Positions 19,880 through 28,800 of a stretch of 64,000 nt of DNA are shown in pieces. Numbering within the stretch: position 1 is the stretch's first letter; each line of letters begins with the position of its first letter. Under the pieces are notes generated by a model. It did no database searches, was not told the origin of the DNA, and saw nothing but the letters and a program-made list of their open reading frames with translations. A program made the translations under genes and the position numbers. Origin of the DNA: an uncultured Collinsella sp. (lineage in GTDB: Bacteria; Actinomycetota; Coriobacteriia; Coriobacteriales; Coriobacteriaceae). The stretch covers positions 1-64,000 of the forward strand of contig UQIC01000008.1 in assembly GCA_900540985.1 (NCBI GenBank), in the 5' to 3' direction.

Positions 19880-20695
19880 ATGACCGCAGCAAGTTCCGAA
19901 AAGGAAAAGGACCCCATCGTCGGAATCATGCATCCCTTCGGTTCTCGCAAAGCTTTCTTTACCTACAACAATCTCCTCAACAATAAGCTTGAACAGCGCG
20001 CTATACAGCTCAATGCGGTATATGAGATGTGCAACTATGACCATGCCACCGTCAGCTATGATGCCTCCATGCCAGACGATACGGCGCGCGACAAATTTAA
20101 CAAGAGTGAATGGAACAAATGCAGCAGTCGCGCGTCGGCCGCGTATCTTCCCAGTCGCTTTTGGTCGGTTGGTCTATCGGAAACCATCGATACGCTCGAA
20201 AACGACTATCTGGCGAAACTAGAAGGCGGAAGAAGCGAAGGCCTAGACAATGGTCATCTGGTAAGACAATACCTACTCGAAAATAAAAAGAAAGGCGATA
20301 CATTGGAGACCTTCGCCAACAATGAAGCCAATTATCGCAGAAGAATTAAAACTATCTGCCTATTGGGCGATATAGAGCACGAGCGCTGGCTCGCTTACTG
20401 TCAGGCAATAGGTATGACCGAGCTGGGGCACGGCACCAGAGAGGACGAGAGGGATCAGCGCAGGCGCGCATATAATGTCAATCTTCTCCTTAAAGGGGAG
20501 GAGCCCGAAGACAAGCCCGAAGACAAGCCCGAAGGCACGAATAAGTCTGAGACCCTCATGCGTCACGCCTACATGACACCCGACAACGACGTACTCGGCG
20601 CTCGCGGATTCTTGCTAGGCAAAGACGTCTACGCCTACGACCGAATCATCGTCGCCCTCTCAGCCCGCATCGCCAAGGGCAGCATCGTCAAATAA
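19880..20695 (+). CDS. RyR-domain-like protein
   Basis: The 271-residue product has a C-terminal half resembling bacterial RyR (ryanodine receptor repeat) domains: DIEHERWLAYCQAIGM near residue 155, then HAYMTPDN and VYAYDRIIV towards the end. A PEDKPEDKPEG linker interrupts it. The reading frame is open and continuous with the previous gene except for that gene's TAA at 19814; the 21 codons between stop and this ATG also look coding (ESEEILKALRKLA). There is no good ribosome-binding site before the ATG. Ancestrally this may have been the C-terminal domain of the channel-like protein. The gene is more AT-rich than the surrounding region. Confidence 0.6.
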   Translation: MTAASSEKEKDPIVGIMHPFGSRKAFFTYNNLLNNKLEQRAIQLNAVYEMCNYDHATVSYDASMPDDTARDKFNKSEWNKCSSRASAAYLPSRFWSVGLSETIDTLENDYLAKLEGGRSEGLDNGHLVRQYLLENKKKGDTLETFANNEANYRRRIKTICLLGDIEHERWLAYCQAIGMTELGHGTREDERDQRRRAYNVNLLLKGEEPEDKPEDKPEGTNKSETLMRHAYMTPDNDVLGARGFLLGKDVYAYDRIIVALSARIAKGSIVK

Positions 20696-20721
20696 CAGCA
20701 ATCGGCAAAACGGAGGAACCC

Positions 20722-21777
20722 ATGAGCCAGCAGCAGTCCATGCTAGGGGTTGAAAAAGATGAAAATGGCAACACCCTGGTAAAGGTCTTTATTAGTTACA
20801 GACGCAACGACAATCTATTCAACCATCTCCTAGATATTGTTAACCGAACAATGGACAAGCTTAACAACGATCTTCTCAAGGACACCGAATACCGAGTGGA
20901 TAAGGTGATCGACTTAAATTCAATCAGTCTCGGCGATAAGTGGCAAGAGAAGATCGATAAAGATCTGTCCAACAGCGATATCCTCCTAGCATTTATTACA
21001 GAAGCATACCTTACAAGCGATCCTTGCCGATATGAATTCAACACGTTTCGCACGAATCAAATTGACACTCGAAACGATAGTGAAAAACACCACGGAAGCC
21101 TTTGTGTTCCGGTTTTTTGGGCTGCCCAAAAAACCGTTGCAGAGAAACTGAGCGATAAATCCAAGCTGCATTTTGATAATGAAGAGGATTCTGAAGCCGC
21201 CTACACAAATGCTTGCGAAACTTGGACAAAAATCAAAGAGGTCAATGGCGTCGAGGGCATATTGCCAAAACTGATCGACTTGCTCAAGAACGAAGCCCAA
21301 GGTCCTGATTATTTCTTTATTAGAGACTGTATTGTTCAATGGCTTGCCAATAAAGTCAAAGCTGCCATCGATCATATGCAAGAAGACGCTACTGAAGAAA
21401 TCGAAGACATCCCCGTCAAAATCAGCGCCCCACAAGACATATCGGAAATCGAGCTTCATACGTACGGTCGTGGATCCGATGCAATCGGGTATTTCACAAG
21501 CGATGGCTTCATTGTAATGAACGGCTCAAAAATTGCCGAAGGCACCACCGCATCTGCCCGCAAGCCCATATATGAAAGCCGTCAAAAATACCAGCACCTC
21601 ATCAATGGGGACAACATCCTAACCGAAAAACTGGTATTCCCAACCCCCTCTGCTGCATCTGCGTTTGTTATCGGTCGCTGCAGTAGTGGCATGGCTGACT
21701 GGAAGACCAAGGACGGCAAGCAGCTTGGCGAGCTGCTCGAGGAGGAAAAAAAGAAGGCAGCTGCTGTTCAGAAATAG
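20722..21777 (+). CDS. TIR domain protein with C-terminal DUF4357
   Basis: The 351-residue product starts with a TIR domain: VKVFISYRRND at residues 20-30, SDILLAFITEAYL, and SDPCRYEF with the likely catalytic Glu104 of NAD-cleaving TIRs. Residues about 245-345 match the DUF4357 pattern: GRGSDAIGYFTSDGFIVMNG, then PSAASAFVIGRCSSGMADWK. Bacterial TIR proteins often deplete NAD or make cyclic ADP-ribose signals in immunity. GGAGG precedes the ATG 26 bp after the RyR-like gene, so they are one operon. It is visibly more AT-rich than its neighbours, which suggests later acquisition. Confidence 0.82.
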   Translation: MSQQQSMLGVEKDENGNTLVKVFISYRRNDNLFNHLLDIVNRTMDKLNNDLLKDTEYRVDKVIDLNSISLGDKWQEKIDKDLSNSDILLAFITEAYLTSDPCRYEFNTFRTNQIDTRNDSEKHHGSLCVPVFWAAQKTVAEKLSDKSKLHFDNEEDSEAAYTNACETWTKIKEVNGVEGILPKLIDLLKNEAQGPDYFFIRDCIVQWLANKVKAAIDHMQEDATEEIEDIPVKISAPQDISEIELHTYGRGSDAIGYFTSDGFIVMNGSKIAEGTTASARKPIYESRQKYQHLINGDNILTEKLVFPTPSAASAFVIGRCSSGMADWKTKDGKQLGELLEEEKKKAAAVQK

Positions 21778-21779
21778 AC

Positions 21780-21814
21780 AAAAGGGGGCTCGGTTCAAAA
21801 CCGAGCCCCCTTTT
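21780..21814. terminator. Bidirectional terminator after the TIR gene
   Basis: AAAAGGGGGCTCGG pairs with CCGAGCCCCCTTTT around a TTCAAAA loop. It separates the plus-strand TIR operon from the end of the ten-gene minus-strand operon. Confidence 0.88.
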
Positions 21815-21864
21815 CATTTAGCTATGGCTTTGCGACAAACACTGATCCATCCCTTTGGAGAATC

Positions 21865-22863
21865 CTACCGCTCCTCCAGCGTCCAGCCCTTCTGGGCGCA
21901 AAGGTCACGCAGGGTTGCCACCAGGTCCGCATTGGTGTTGCTGTCGACCACGATCTTGTCGATATGATCCGCAGCGATGTTGAGCTTGGGGAACGAGTGG
22001 CTGCAGCCCGACAGGTTGAGCTCACCGACGTTGCAGGTAATCTCGAGTGCGCCAAGAATGTCATCGTTCGAAAGATCAATCTTCTCGACGTCACCCTGAA
22101 GGCCCTGGTCAACGGTAAAGAACATCAGGTTCTTAAGACCCGAGGCGTTGATGGAACTGACAGCACCCTTAAGGCCCTCGATCTTAAAGGCATTAAGCTT
22201 GGGGCAGACGCTCAGGTCGAGGTCCTGGGTCGTCATGTCGCCAAACTTGAGCACCTCGAGTGCCTCGAGCTCGCTAAAGTCCGCACTCTTGGCGCTCAGG
22301 GTATTGATGCCGAGCGTATCGAGCTTGTCCAGCTTGCTAATGGGCGTGAAATCCGTCACCTCGTCACTCACAACCAACTCCGTGATGCGTTGGGTCTCCT
22401 TGGCGGTCAGCTGGCCATCGTCATCGTTATCGTAGTCGGCAAGCAACCCGTGCAGCGTATCATCCGAGATCGCATCAACATCGACGAGACCTTTTTCTTT
22501 CTTGGTCTCGGAGCCAGAGGCGTCAGTTGAGCTCGACTCTTTAGAGGCGCTCGACGAGGCTCCCCCGCCGCCCTGCACATCACCGACGCCGCCAATCACG
22601 GCGAAAGCGGCAACCGCGCCTATGACCACAACCGCCGCAAGCACTACCAGGGCGCGAACGCCGCCCAAGCGAGAGACGGCTTCATCAGCACGCTCAGCTG
22701 CCTGCCCAGCAGACTGTTCGGTTGCCTGCCCGTTCGGACGCATATTCACCCGCACATCCGGCGTCTCGGCAGCCTGCTCATGAGCCCCGCCCGAAGGCTG
22801 CTCGGTTACACGCTGAACCCGTTCGTTATCCCGCCAAGACATGTCGGGCTTAAAATTCGCCAT
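21865..22863 (-). CDS. Single-pass membrane protein with EF-hand-like loop and LRR-like repeats
   Basis: The 332-residue product has a polar N-terminus with AEQ-rich sequence, one membrane segment (about 71-93), a Ser-rich linker, then an EF-hand-like loop DYDNDDDGQLTAKE (143-156). The rest consists of short strand-like repeats (LDTLGINTLS, LEVLKFGDM, LNAFKIEGL) that resemble an irregular leucine-rich fold. With one N-terminal anchor the repeat domain is probably outside the cell. GAGGAG precedes the ATG at 22863. It is a paralogue of the gene at 22891 and the last gene of the ten-gene operon. Confidence 0.72.
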   Translation of the reverse strand: MANFKPDMSWRDNERVQRVTEQPSGGAHEQAAETPDVRVNMRPNGQATEQSAGQAAERADEAVSRLGGVRALVVLAAVVVIGAVAAFAVIGGVGDVQGGGGASSSASKESSSTDASGSETKKEKGLVDVDAISDDTLHGLLADYDNDDDGQLTAKETQRITELVVSDEVTDFTPISKLDKLDTLGINTLSAKSADFSELEALEVLKFGDMTTQDLDLSVCPKLNAFKIEGLKGAVSSINASGLKNLMFFTVDQGLQGDVEKIDLSNDDILGALEITCNVGELNLSGCSHSFPKLNIAADHIDKIVVDSNTNADLVATLRDLCAQKGWTLEER

Positions 22864-22890
22864 ATCGCTTCTCCTCACTTGAGCGCATCG

Positions 22891-23796
22891 CTACTGCTGC
22901 TCCATGGTGTAACCGTAGTCACTGCTCATTTTTTGCAAATACTCGACCAGGCTGCTGCTCGTGTCGCTGTCGTACAAGATCTTGCCAACGCAATTGGGCG
23001 TAAAAGTGTAATGGAAGGCATCTTCCCTGCCTGCCCCGCGCAGATTAAGCGTGTCGACTCTGCTACTGATCTTCAGAACCTCGAGGTTCACATCACCCGA
23101 CAGGTCAAGCGTCCCAATACTGCCATCAAGGCCTTCGATCTGGACGTTCGTCAACGAGGACATGTTTTTGGCATTCAAGGTATCGACGGGGCTCTCGAGC
23201 CTGTTTATGGTAACGCGCTGTAGCTGAGGAAAACGTGTGAGATCAACCTGAGGCACCGAGCAGTCGCCAATGGACAGATGAGTGATATTGCTAATGGAGC
23301 TTATGTCGTAGTTTTCGCTGTCGTAATCGCCGATGCCAAACGTCGTGATGTTGTGGAAGCTGGCCAACAGCGGAAGCGAATCAAACGACTCGACATCGAT
23401 TGAGCTAGCTTCATCCGCAGTCTCTTGCGAAATATTGCCGTCCTCATCTGCATCGAGCGCTAAGTCCGAGCGCAGCGCCTCGTCCGTAATTTCATCGAGC
23501 GTAAGCACCGTGGCCTTTTTCGCTTCTTCCTGGTGTCGCTCCTCTTTTTCTTTTTTACGCTGAGCGCGCGCCGCCTCCTCTTCTTGCTGTTGTTTGGCCT
23601 CGGCGCGCTGCTCGGTCTGCCGATTGGTGTCGGAGATGCCGCTTGTGATGGACGTGACCGCCACAATCGCGATGACTATCACCACGGCAAGAACGATCAC
23701 TACGCGCGGACCGCCCAAGCGGTTCACGATATCGTTGATATCCGATCCGTTGGATCCGGCGCCCCCGCGGTCAGACCCGTTCTGATTAATTGCCAT
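22891..23796 (-). CDS. Paralogous single-pass membrane protein with EF-hand-like loop
   Basis: The 301-residue product shares its layout with the gene at 21865. VNRLGGPRVVIVLAVV begins the membrane segment (about 31-53), followed by a charged Gln/Glu/Lys-rich coiled coil (58-95). DADEDGNISQET (115-126) matches an EF-hand loop, and strand-like repeats follow (LTHLSIGDC, LQRVTINRL, LEVLKISSR). GGAGGGGG precedes the ATG. The gap to the downstream paralogue is 27 bp. They probably arose by duplication and may form a heteromer. Confidence 0.72.
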   Translation of the reverse strand: MAINQNGSDRGGAGSNGSDINDIVNRLGGPRVVIVLAVVIVIAIVAVTSITSGISDTNRQTEQRAEAKQQQEEEAARAQRKKEKEERHQEEAKKATVLTLDEITDEALRSDLALDADEDGNISQETADEASSIDVESFDSLPLLASFHNITTFGIGDYDSENYDISSISNITHLSIGDCSVPQVDLTRFPQLQRVTINRLESPVDTLNAKNMSSLTNVQIEGLDGSIGTLDLSGDVNLEVLKISSRVDTLNLRGAGREDAFHYTFTPNCVGKILYDSDTSSSLVEYLQKMSSDYGYTMEQQ

Positions 23797-23817
23797 CCGT
23801 GTTTCCCCCTCCGCCGC

Positions 23818-25059
23818 CTACAGGCGGTCCTTGTCGAAGTAGTCAGCGTCGCGCCAGTCACCGCGCCAGCGGTAGGCGTGGGCGTTCTCGCGCGACCAGT
23901 CGCTCAGGTGGCGCAGGATGAAGCGGCTCATGTCGTCCGCGAGCGGTTCGATCGGCCCCACGCGCCGCGCCTCGGCCGCCTGCTCCCAGAACGAGTACGC
24001 CATGAGGTAGAACGTGCCGGCATCGACGTAGTCGCCCGGGTAGGCGGGGTCGTCGAACCAGCCGTGCGTATCGGGCGTGCCGTTTTGCTCGCACCACTCC
24101 GCCACGTTGAGGGCGAGGCTCATCAGGGTCGTGTAGTCCTGCGGGTCGCCCGAGGCGAGCGCCTCGTGCAGGTTGGACATGGGGCCCTCGGCGCCGTAGG
24201 CCGGGTAGTACAGGTCCCAGATCCTCGACGCCGCGTCGTCAGTGAGCTCCATCTGCGAGGGGCGGTCGCCCAGGCCGTCGTCGTAGACGGGCGCGTTGGG
24301 ATCCTCCCCCGTGAAGGCCCCGACGCCGTAATCGAGCGTGGAGGCGCTGTTGCGGGCGCCGCGGGCGGCGCGGGCCATGGAGCCGAAGACCGAGTAGCCG
24401 CTGTGGTAGCCGCGGACCGTCTCGGTGACGAGCCGGCGCAGGCTGAAGTTGGCGTGGGCGCGGTCGCGGGCCTCGCGGGTGGCGGCGGAACCGCGGAAGA
24501 AATACGTGGCGCCGATGATTAGCTGCTTAATGATCATGCTCAAAGGGCCGGCAATGATTTCCGTCACAACTACGAGAAGGCCGATGAATACAACGGCGGC
24601 CAAAGCGAATGGATTGAATGCGCTATACCCTGGCGCCGGAAGCCCCGTATGCAACACATCGTCTCCGCCAACGTTCAAGTACATGCGGTACCAGACCGAG
24701 CAAAGTCCCCAAACCGTAAAAATACGCAGCGGGAAATACCGAACAATGGTGGGAATCGCGTCCACAATGCGCGAAAGATTGATGTTAAAGCGAGGGCGAT
24801 TCGCGCCCTCGTTGTTAACCGGAGTAGCCGCCTCCGGATCGCCCGGAAGAGGCACGCCGGCGCGGCGCGCACGCAGGCGGTCGAGACGCTCCTGAGTAGA
24901 AACCGTTTGAGCCTGCGGTACATCTGACGAAATGGACGTTCCCGCAGTCTCACCCGCGAACGATGTCGCGTCCTCCTGCTGTCCCTCAGCACGAGCGCTA
25001 TAAAGACGCGCGAGACGCTCTTGCGCCGACAAGCCTTCTTGCTGTTTATCGTTTGCCAT
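23818..25059 (-). CDS. Two-span membrane protein of unknown function
   Basis: I do not recognise this 413-residue protein. The N-terminus has two similar helices, LSAQERLARLYSARAEG and VSTQERLDRLRARRAG, joined by a polar linker. Two hydrophobic stretches follow (about 115-135 and 150-185). The C-terminal 200 residues are soluble, acidic and rich in Trp and Tyr. AAAGG lies before the ATG. It sits 18 bp behind the 25078 gene in the ten-gene operon. Confidence 0.65.
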   Translation of the reverse strand: MANDKQQEGLSAQERLARLYSARAEGQQEDATSFAGETAGTSISSDVPQAQTVSTQERLDRLRARRAGVPLPGDPEAATPVNNEGANRPRFNINLSRIVDAIPTIVRYFPLRIFTVWGLCSVWYRMYLNVGGDDVLHTGLPAPGYSAFNPFALAAVVFIGLLVVVTEIIAGPLSMIIKQLIIGATYFFRGSAATREARDRAHANFSLRRLVTETVRGYHSGYSVFGSMARAARGARNSASTLDYGVGAFTGEDPNAPVYDDGLGDRPSQMELTDDAASRIWDLYYPAYGAEGPMSNLHEALASGDPQDYTTLMSLALNVAEWCEQNGTPDTHGWFDDPAYPGDYVDAGTFYLMAYSFWEQAAEARRVGPIEPLADDMSRFILRHLSDWSRENAHAYRWRGDWRDADYFDKDRL

Positions 25060-25077
25060 ATGTTTTGCCTTTATCTA

Positions 25078-25704
25078 TTAGTAATGGAAGTGTGTCTGGG
25101 CATAGCGGTTAAGCGCATACCCAAACTCCCTGGTCACCGTCTTAATAGTGTGCGTCTCCATCTTTCTGGTCTGAGGATTACGCCGGTTAAAGACGAACGT
25201 GGGCATAAAGCCGCTCACTTCTTGAAACCCGCTCAGCGAATTAAAGGGGATGATAATCGGCGGATTGGAATTGCCCGGAGCGAAAAGCCTGCCCGCCACC
25301 GCCTTGCTATGACCCAAGCCTGGAACGAGCGACTTGACCACAGAATGGTTATCGAGCGTTGACCCCTCACGCTTGGCGATAATCTCAAGGTGGTTCTCGT
25401 AAATCCTAATAGAACATGGACGCCCATCGTACGAGCCCAGGCCCTCATTGATCACCACGTCGTTTCGAATCTCACGTTGAGCCATGTTCGAACGCGAGTG
25501 TGTATTTGTTTGAGAGCCGCGTTGAGACGCCACGTTCTCAATACCCAACATGTCATCAAAGGCAGCCATGGCGCGTCGCTCGGTGCCATGGAGACCGTCA
25601 TTGCGTTGCGGTGTATTGGGAACCTGCGGTCGAGGCGCCATCGGTCGCTGTTGGCGACCATTATTGGAATCCGAGAAAATATTCCCCAGTCGTAGCGTGG
25701 GCAT
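25078..25704 (-). CDS. Protein of unknown function in the kinase operon
   Basis: I do not recognise this 208-residue protein. The first 85 residues are Asn, Gln, Arg and Pro-rich and probably unstructured. The remainder looks like a beta-rich fold, with GRPCSIRIYENHLEIIAKRE and PPIIIPFNSLSGFQEVSG, of the kind seen in small PH-like domains. TAGGAG precedes the ATG. It is 99 bp behind the large kinase gene, the widest gap in the operon, so it may have an added promoter. Confidence 0.6.
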   Translation of the reverse strand: MPTLRLGNIFSDSNNGRQQRPMAPRPQVPNTPQRNDGLHGTERRAMAAFDDMLGIENVASQRGSQTNTHSRSNMAQREIRNDVVINEGLGSYDGRPCSIRIYENHLEIIAKREGSTLDNHSVVKSLVPGLGHSKAVAGRLFAPGNSNPPIIIPFNSLSGFQEVSGFMPTFVFNRRNPQTRKMETHTIKTVTREFGYALNRYAQTHFHY

Positions 25705-25803
25705 ACCATGCTCCTATCGTTTATCAAAATTAACAGGTCACCAAGGAGCCAGAAACCCTCCTTGGCGACCCAAAACAGTTCATGAAAAGAGCGACCCGCT
25801 CTA

Positions 25804-28800
25804 TTAGGCGGAAAGGAAAAGGTAGAAGAAGAACGCGCAGATACCAAAGCCAATCAGCATCACAATAAATCCGAAGATACTAAGCAGCTGTGCAATGGTC
25901 ACGATACCCCAGAGGAAAAACTCGATGACGATCGGCAGGATCCAAGAGAAAAGCCAGGTGCGAATCGACTTTGCACTACCGGGGTGAGCATCGTCTCCAA
26001 AGAGAAGCATGACCGTCATCCCACCGATGAGAATCGCCATTACTACGTCAAGCTTGGTAAACGTGTCGCCATCAACAAACATCGTTCCCATAAACCCAAA
26101 GGCGCTGGTGACAAGCGGAACGAAAACGACCAAGCGGCCAGCATAGCGTCCCAGTCTGTCCATCAGCTGCGGATCCATGTAAAACGCCGCCGGCGCACGA
26201 CCACTTGAAAATGCAAGCGAACCGACCTGAGCAAGAGGCTTGTCCTCTGCCGACATCGCAAGCTCCTCAAAAACCTGCCCCTTACGATCGGCAAACTCAA
26301 CGAGCTGGAGCAAATATCGTTCAAGCGCATCCGAATTGGCATCGATATCGTTCCTAAGCGCGCTAACACGATCGGCGGCCGAATAAGAGCGCAGAAGATT
26401 GAGAGCGAGAAAACCAAAGCAGCCAATAAACGCAACCGCCAGGAAAATGCCCGCAAGCGGACCAAACGAACCCCAAGAAACAATCAGCTGACCAAAGGCA
26501 CCACGGGAGCACATGATAAGGATGCAGTAAAGAAGCGCCACAAGAACGGTATACATCAAAACACCCCGCTGCTCCTTCTTTATGGCAGCAGCGCGAGCAT
26601 CGCTATCGGCAATACCCTCAACGACACCGTAATCGCGTGTATCCTGCTCGATAGCGGCCTTTAAGGAGCCGTCTGCAACACCGCGGCTATCCTCGAGGAA
26701 CTCAGCATATTCGGCAGAGGAGATCAAGCTTTCATCTGCAAGAAGCCTTACGCCGCGAGCCGCGAGCAACCGCTCGTCAACGCCTTGGGATATAAGCTCG
26801 GCCACATAGCCGCGTGGCACGGCATCGTCGCCGACCTGAGCGCAAAACAGCGCATTGCGCGTGCAGGGGCGCGTTCCGTGCTTTCCGTCGACTTCCCAGC
26901 CGTTCACATACGGAACAGGCGTGAGCTCCATATCTTCCCGAAGCTTGATTCCCTCAAGACGCGCGTTGGAACCAGCCTGGATGAGCATGGAAACGGCAGT
27001 GTTTGCCGGCGGATTCAATCCGAGCAGGGCAACTTTAACCGCCTCGCCCACAGAGCCTTGGGCCGAGTCGTAGAGGTCGGTGTGGGCGGCAAGCCACAGC
27101 CAAGCAGCATAGCTACCAAATTTACGATAAAACGCGCGCACCGCTTTCTTATTGACCGCGACCTTATCCATATAATCGATCACGACATCTATATCGACGG
27201 CTCCGTGCGAAGTTGCCGCATCTCGAGCCGAGATAATTGCCGCCATCTCAGAAACGCCCGCAAAATTGAGCAAGAATTCATCCAGCTTGTGAGCCGACGA
27301 GCAAACGCCAAAAAACGCCGCCGGACGATTAACAACCGACATAAGCACCGTCTGAGCAGCAGAACTTTTCTCCTCGTTGCGCGTCAGCAACCCCTTGAAT
27401 AAACAAGCAGCGAAATGAGGATCACTCGAGTGCAGCGCCAACTTTTCGAGTTCATGAATATCGGCAGCAAGCTTTGCGCGCCCATCGTTAAGATCGTTGT
27501 CTTGAGAAAGAATGCGAGATAAAAATCCCGAAGGCAGCACGCCTGACGATTTTGACCCGTCGAGACCGGACAGAACGGCGTAGCGATCAATTTCGGTGAC
27601 ATCCATCTTGGCGATGCGTGCCGGGAGGGCATCGCTCGCATCGGTGAGCGAGACATCCTCGCCGCGCCACGACATAATCTTGCCGTTGGACATCTCATAG
27701 ATTACGCAAGCAAGGGCCAGGTCGGGATTGGACGCTGTCTGGATATCCTCTTCGACCAACTGGTGAATCCTGGTCTGCAGGTCATTTTCACCCCAGTCGC
27801 CCATCAGGTTTTCGAGCTGCTGCTGGCTCATGCGAAGCTTGGCCTCGTCCCAATTGGAGGACAGCGTGCGAGCGAGCAACACCGGATCGCTATACAGCTT
27901 GCCGGCAAACTCGTAAGGTTTGCGTGCGCTACCGGCATCCATGGTGGGAAGTTTGCGATAGAAATGTTCCGGATCGGCCATCCAGTCTTTGACCTCTTCG
28001 TAGCCAAAGCGCTCGCCCGATAGCTCAAACGTCAAACCCTTGAGCAGGTTCCCCAAGGTCGCATCTTCCGGATGATTGAAGTCTGCAGGCTCGCCCGTCT
28101 CTTGGCGATCGGAAAGCGTATTGTCGTTTATGAACTCCTGCAGCGGATGGACATTGTTTTCGTAGAGCGTCCAGATCGTGTATCCAAACGAATACCAGTC
28201 GTTACGAGGGTCGACCATGCCGCCACGACCGGGCGTGTAGCCGTCGGAGCGCGTCATGGTGTTCGTCAGTCGGCTGTCAAATCCGGCAAGCGAGCGGGCG
28301 GAGCCATAATCTCCGAGCACGATCTGCTTGTCGTACAGGTAGACGTTCTGCGGCTTAATGTCACGATGGACAATGCCAAGCTCGGTATGGAGCAACTCGA
28401 TTGCCTGGCTGAGCTCGGGAATCACGCGGCTCTTAACCATATTCTTGCTACGGGGACGATCAAAAAGGCATGTGGCCAGCGGCGTAATGGAAACATCCCA
28501 CAGCTGAGGAGCCGCAGCACCCACTTCGGTCGCGCTCAGGCCCTGGTGCAGATAGGCAAAGATGGGCAGCAGATGCGTTTGAGACACGGGGCGGCCATTA
28601 AGCCCCATTACGGCGCTTACCACCTTTTGATATGCCGAACGCTCGGCGCCCACAAGAGGCTTAAAAACCTTGGCAACGCATGCCAAACCATCGCTCACCC
28701 GCTCGGCGGCAACAATGCTAGATTGACCGCCATGGCCAATGACCTGTCCCAAATGAATAATAAACTGCTGCCCGTCATTCGAGACAACTGTCGCATCCTC

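Noticed and set aside
27377..27392. A GTTGCGC...GCAAC copy inside the large kinase gene
   Set aside because: The halves are separated by extra bases and it lies in coding sequence; it is likely chance.
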